NCBI GenBank assembly: GCA_000954095.1
Contig: JYNY01000016.1
Location: 1-46,211, forward strand
DNA: 46,211 bases
Source of the DNA: Candidatus Omnitrophus magneticus
Lineage (GTDB): Bacteria; Omnitrophota; Gorgyraeia; Tantalellales; Tantalellaceae
Direction: 5' to 3'
Shown piece by piece: positions 42,989-46,211 of this stretch. Within the stretch, counting starts at the first letter, position 1. Every line of letters starts with the position of its first letter. The notes beneath the pieces were generated by a model. The model was given only the letters and a program-made list of their open reading frames with translations, searched no databases and was not told the DNA's origin. Both the position numbers and the translations under genes were made by a program.

Positions 42989-43966
42989 TCATTCCAGTTC
43001 AGCAATATTCTTCAATTCTTCAACACTAATCCATTGGGTATTGGTATTACTTTTATAACCACAAAAATCTACGCCTAATTCTTTTCCATTTGCCTTTAAA
43101 TTGTTATATTCTTCGGAAAAGAATGGAAACGTAATAAATTTATCATCATATTCATAGGTATAAATGCCGTCGTCTTCAGGAACAAGGGTTTCATGAAGTT
43201 TTTCTCCGGGTCTAATGCCTATTATTTTATGCCTAGCGGAAGGACAAATGGCTCGCGCAAGATCGCTTATTTTCATGCTGGAAAGTTTTGGAATAAAAAT
43301 TTCTCCACCCGACATTTCCCGTAAAGAATTAATCACAAACTTTACGCCTTCATCCAACGTAATCCAAAACCTTGTCATACGTTCATCCGTAATCGGGACA
43401 ACTCCGGTACTTATACATTGTTTAAAAAATGGCACAACACTTCCGCGCGAACCAAAAACATTGCCGTACCTAACAACGCTAAATTTAGTAATTCCCGCTG
43501 AATAATTATTAGCCGCTATAAACATTTTTTCAGCGCAAAGTTTCGTCGCGCCGTATAAATTTATAGGATTAGCCGCCTTATCTGTACTAAGAGCTATAAC
43601 TTTTTCAACTTTATTATCAATGGCTAAATTTATAATATTTTCAGAACCTATAACATTGGTTTTAACTGCTTCAAAAGGATTATATTCCGCTGTAGGCACT
43701 ATCTTTAAAGCCGCCGCGTGAACAATAATATTAACCCCATTAAACGCCCTGTGCAAACGATCCGCGTCTCTAATATCTCCTATAAAAAATCGTAACCGTT
43801 CATCTCTAAACATTTTACTCATCTCATACTGTTTCATCTCGTCTCTACTAAAAATAATAAGCTTTTTAGGGTTATGTCTTTCAATAAGAAATTCGACAAA
43901 CTTTTTCCCGAAAGAACCTGTACCGCCCGTAATAAGTACAACTTTATTTTTAAAAATATCAATCAT
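42989..43966 (-). CDS. pseB: UDP-N-acetylglucosamine 4,6-dehydratase (inverting) PseB
   Basis: PseB converts UDP-GlcNAc to the 4-keto-6-deoxy L-arabino sugar, the first step of pseudaminic acid synthesis. Marks are the NAD loop VLITGGTGSFGKKFVEFLI, IFSRDEMKQYEMSKMF, and the extended SDR active site AANPINLYGATKLCAEK with Y-x-x-x-K. The gene ends after IRPGEKLHETLVPEDD and KSNTNTQWISVEELK, typical of PseB. The 325-residue length is standard. SD GGAGAG. It is the first gene of the ten-gene run and uses UDP-GlcNAc, whose supply genes glmM and the GlmU-like gene lie elsewhere in the window. Confidence 0.95.
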   Translation of the reverse strand: MIDIFKNKVVLITGGTGSFGKKFVEFLIERHNPKKLIIFSRDEMKQYEMSKMFRDERLRFFIGDIRDADRLHRAFNGVNIIVHAAALKIVPTAEYNPFEAVKTNVIGSENIINLAIDNKVEKVIALSTDKAANPINLYGATKLCAEKMFIAANNYSAGITKFSVVRYGNVFGSRGSVVPFFKQCISTGVVPITDERMTRFWITLDEGVKFVINSLREMSGGEIFIPKLSSMKISDLARAICPSARHKIIGIRPGEKLHETLVPEDDGIYTYEYDDKFITFPFFSEEYNNLKANGKELGVDFCGYKSNTNTQWISVEELKNIAELE

Positions 43967-44009
43967 TGATTACTCTCCATTTTTATCTTGATAATAATGT
44001 TCTAAGCGA

Positions 44010-44037
44010 ATAATAAAATTTCTAGGCGCTGTCGCAA
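44010..44037 (-). promoter_or_regulatory. candidate promoter of the pseB operon
   Basis: On the minus strand TTGCGA (44032-44037), a 16-nt spacer and TATTAT (44010-44015) lie about 45 nt upstream of the pseB ATG. The -35 overlaps the proximal arm of the 44024-44075 inverted repeat. Confidence 0.4.
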
Positions 44038-44075
44038 AAATTAAAAAATATTTTTTTCATTTCGCGACAGCGCCT
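44024..44075. repeat. 12-bp GC-rich inverted repeat upstream of pseB
   Basis: AGGCGCTGTCGC (44024-44035) and GCGACAGCGCCT (44064-44075) are perfect inverted copies around an A-run/T-run palindrome (AAAAAATATTTTTT). There is no U-tract on the minus strand, so it is not an obvious terminator. The plan (GC-rich arms, A-T core) recalls the larger structure at 23266-23409, but the arms differ in sequence. The 295-bp gap 43967-44261 also holds the rpsA terminator. Confidence 0.8.
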
Positions 44076-44154
44076 TCTAATAATCCATAACTTCGACTGT
44101 TAAACTGTGCCCGATAAAACGGACGCAAAATCTAAACCCGAAAAATGTTAATAA

Positions 44155-44186
44155 AAAAGGGAAAACTTTTACTTGTTTTCCCTTTT
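44155..44186 (-). terminator. intrinsic terminator of rpsA
   Basis: On the minus strand the 12-bp stem AAAAGGGAAAAC / GTTTTCCCTTTT with an 8-nt loop ends in a T-run. It lies about 75 nt after the rpsA stop. Confidence 0.85.
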
Positions 44187-44261
44187 ATTGATTAGCTATG
44201 AATAATCATTCCTTATTTCATTTAAATAGAGCATTAATCTATTTTTTCTTTAGGAATAATA

Positions 44262-45899
44262 TTACGATGCGGGAGTGACTTCAGATTGAGTAGCATCATC
44301 TTCTTTTAATTCTTTTGTCAAATCTTTAATGCTCAAAGCTATTTTCTTCTGAATCCCATCAACATGTAATATCTGCACCTTTAGCTTATCGCCTGTTTTA
44401 TACAAATCTTCCATTCTTTTATTATTGGGTAGACTTATTTCAGAAACATGCAATAATCCTTCTAAATCTTTTTCCAGTTTCACAAACATACCGAAATTAG
44501 TTATATTTGTAATCTCTCCGTCACAAATAGTACCTGCTAAATACTTTTGCGATATATCATCCCAAGGATCACTCATTAGTTGTTTTATTCCCAAAGCTAT
44601 CCTGCGATTTTTATCATCAACACTCAAAATCATGGCCTCAACTTCATCCCCTTTTTTCAAAACTTCTTTAGGATGATTAACTCTCTTTGTCCATGAAAAA
44701 TCTGAAATATGAACTAACCCTTCAATATTTGGTTCTACCTCAATAAACGCGCCGTAATCTGTTATTGAAGTAACAGGACCTTTTATTTTATCTCCGACAT
44801 GATATTTATCAGCCATGCCGTCCCAAGGATTATCTGTAAGCTGTTTAAGCCCTAATGAAAGTTTTCTATTATCCTTATCTAGTTTTAAAACCAAAGCTTC
44901 TACTTTATCTCCTAATTTAAAAATTTCATTTGGATGATTAAACTTTTTTGACCATGAAAATTCTGATATATGAATAAGGCCTTCTATCCCTTCTTCTAAT
45001 TCCACAAAAACACCATAAGGCATAATGTTAACGACTTTACCATTAACGACTGTGCCTTCTCCATATTTAATATCCGCTTTTTCCCATGGATTTGCCAATA
45101 TCTGTTTCATACCTAACGATATTTTCATAGCCTCTTTGTCAAAATTAAGAACTTTAACATCTATTTCCTGACTGACTTTTAAAACTTCATTTGGTTTTGT
45201 AATTCTACCCCAACTAATATCAGTTACATGCAATAACCCTGTTATACCGCCTCCGATATCAACAAAAGCTCCAAAATCTGTAATATTCCGGACAACACCT
45301 TTGACAACTGAATCTTTCTGTAAAAAATCCAGAACTTTTCGTTTCTCTTCTTTTTTCACTTCTTCTACTATTTCTTTTCTAGATAAAACAATATTTTTAC
45401 GCGGTATATTTATTTTGACTATTTTAAATTTATAAGTGTTCCCTGTAAGGCTATCCGGTCCGCCAGCCTCTATCATAGCCGCGAGACTCGCAGGTAAAAA
45501 TGCCTGTAAGCCTATATCAACCATATATCCGCCGCGAACTTTTTTAAGAACTTTTCCTTCAACAGTATCGCCTTCTTTTTGGTTATCTATAATATTCTGC
45601 CAGCCTTTCATTCTACGGGCTTTTTCATAAGAAACAACCAACATCCCCTGTTCATTTTCTTTTGTTTCCAAAAGAACTTCTATTTTATCTCCAATCTTAA
45701 GTTTATCAAAATCTATTATTTCTGATTTATAGATAATACCTTCTGATTTATAACCTATATCAACAAGAATATCACGCTCGCCTATCTGCACTACTGTACC
45801 CTCTATGATGTCACCTTCTTTCAGCTCGCATATACTCTTTTCGTATAATTTAGCTAAGTATTCTTTTTTGCTGTCACTGGTTTCATTTGGACTTATCAC
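44262..45899 (-). CDS. rpsA: 30S ribosomal protein S1 (six S1 domains)
   Basis: S1 binds mRNA leaders and unfolds them at the 30S platform. The 545 residues contain six S1 (OB-fold) repeats starting near residues 20, 105, 196, 282, 367 and 454; repeats three to five share motifs such as FGAFVDI, GLLHVTDISW and GVFVELEEGIEGLIHISEFSW. The tail is acidic (TKELKEDDATQSEVTPAS). The start is a GTG at 45899, 10 nt after AAGGAG; an out-of-frame ATG lies between. Two promoters upstream and a terminator downstream make it a single-gene unit. Confidence 0.96.
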   Translation of the reverse strand: MISPNETSDSKKEYLAKLYEKSICELKEGDIIEGTVVQIGERDILVDIGYKSEGIIYKSEIIDFDKLKIGDKIEVLLETKENEQGMLVVSYEKARRMKGWQNIIDNQKEGDTVEGKVLKKVRGGYMVDIGLQAFLPASLAAMIEAGGPDSLTGNTYKFKIVKINIPRKNIVLSRKEIVEEVKKEEKRKVLDFLQKDSVVKGVVRNITDFGAFVDIGGGITGLLHVTDISWGRITKPNEVLKVSQEIDVKVLNFDKEAMKISLGMKQILANPWEKADIKYGEGTVVNGKVVNIMPYGVFVELEEGIEGLIHISEFSWSKKFNHPNEIFKLGDKVEALVLKLDKDNRKLSLGLKQLTDNPWDGMADKYHVGDKIKGPVTSITDYGAFIEVEPNIEGLVHISDFSWTKRVNHPKEVLKKGDEVEAMILSVDDKNRRIALGIKQLMSDPWDDISQKYLAGTICDGEITNITNFGMFVKLEKDLEGLLHVSEISLPNNKRMEDLYKTGDKLKVQILHVDGIQKKIALSIKDLTKELKEDDATQSEVTPAS

Positions 45900-45994
45900 T
45901 TCTCATCAACTCCTTCTTTTCACACTCTTATATACAACTCAGCCAAACATTTAACTCCAATATTCAGCTTACCAACTAAAAAATTTAAAGTTTT

Positions 45995-46023
45995 ATTATA
46001 ACATTTTGCGTATAACTATACAA
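45995..46023 (-). promoter_or_regulatory. rpsA promoter P2 (proximal)
   Basis: On the minus strand TTGTAT (46018-46023), 17 nt and a perfect TATAAT (45995-46000), preceded by TGT (extended -10). It overlaps the -10 of P1. Confidence 0.8.
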
Positions 46024-46043
46024 TAGTATATTCCTATCTTCAA
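46015..46043 (-). promoter_or_regulatory. rpsA promoter P1 (distal)
   Basis: On the minus strand TTGAAG (46038-46043), 17 nt and TATAGT (46015-46020). Its -10 overlaps the -35 of P2, so the two promoters compete for polymerase. Confidence 0.75.
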
Positions 46044-46211
46044 GAAAAATTTTTCTAACTAATTGACTTAAATTAAATGTAACCCGTGACGATACCCTAA
46101 AAATATCGTTGCCGCATAAACCAAAAAAAAGAGACTGTCAACTTTTTTGTGTCTAGAGCAATTGGCAAAATATTAAAAAACATAAATATTTAAGATCTTT
46201 CTTGTTTTTGT

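Larger units (their letters stand above)
45900..46211. other. 312-bp gene-free leader upstream of rpsA
   Basis: The stretch holds the rpsA SD, two overlapping promoters (45995-46043) and a small inverted repeat ACGATA/TATCGT (46089-46109). A perfect TTGACA on the minus strand (46137-46142) lacks a good -10 at 17 nt. No coding frame is supported to the window edge. Confidence 0.6.

Noticed and set aside
1..46211. CRISPR arrays, rRNA genes or prophage genes
   Set aside because: No regularly spaced direct repeats, rRNA-like segments or phage structural genes were seen.

Overview
The window is an AT-rich bacterial chromosome segment. The best lineage guess is a member of candidate phylum Omnitrophota. 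The guess rests on a 1,735-residue exported protein with an IHIQDAH-type N-terminal domain, which I recall as typical of that phylum, and on a housekeeping gene set that fits a Gram-negative, wall-bearing bacterium. TAG, TAA and TGA all act as ordinary stops here (TAG ends thrS, infC, dnaJ-like and arsR-like), so the genetic code looks standard.

Layout, left to right. 1-540: an IS200-type element sitting just behind a translation operon. 616-3731 (minus): thrS-infC-rpmI-rplT, with infC starting at the rare codon ATT. 3847-4323 (minus): tRNA-Val, tRNA-Leu and tRNA-Cys with paired hairpins between Val and Leu. 4567-11997 (plus): carA, carB and pyrG (pyrimidine synthesis), then a receiver/degenerate-GGDEF protein. 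12069-19852 (minus): two large exported proteins in one operon behind a clear promoter, one with a TraB/Tiki-like N-terminal domain and one with an HD-GYP core. 20051-22137 (minus): a GH130 glycoside phosphorylase and a ParA ATPase fused to a glycogen-binding-type (CBM48/AMPK-like) domain, behind their own promoter. 22249-25997 (minus): an ArsR-type regulator, a short DnaJ-like protein and ClpB, with a large inverted-repeat structure between the last two.

26513-34004 (minus): ptsN, yvcK, ptsH, ptsI, rodA, a GlmU-like acetyltransferase half and glmM. This run joins a regulatory-type PTS (no sugar permease in view) with UDP-GlcNAc supply and cell elongation. rodA is cut by an in-frame TAG exactly where the family has the Gln of its QPDLGT motif. 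34323-34510 (minus): tRNA-Gly and tRNA-Lys behind a strong promoter. 34651-43966 (minus): a ten-gene run with pseB, pseC, a Pse-associated methylase, an acetyltransferase, a cytidylyltransferase, a Gfo/Idh oxidoreductase and a second DegT aminotransferase (surface amino-sugar synthesis), continuing into coaX, a polyprenyl synthetase and ispH. 44262-45899 (minus): rpsA with six S1 domains, tandem promoters upstream and a terminator downstream.

The items most worth a second look are the ParA-CBM fusion beside GH130, the amber codon in rodA, the two exported multidomain proteins, and the 144-bp nested inverted repeat between clpB and the dnaJ-like gene.
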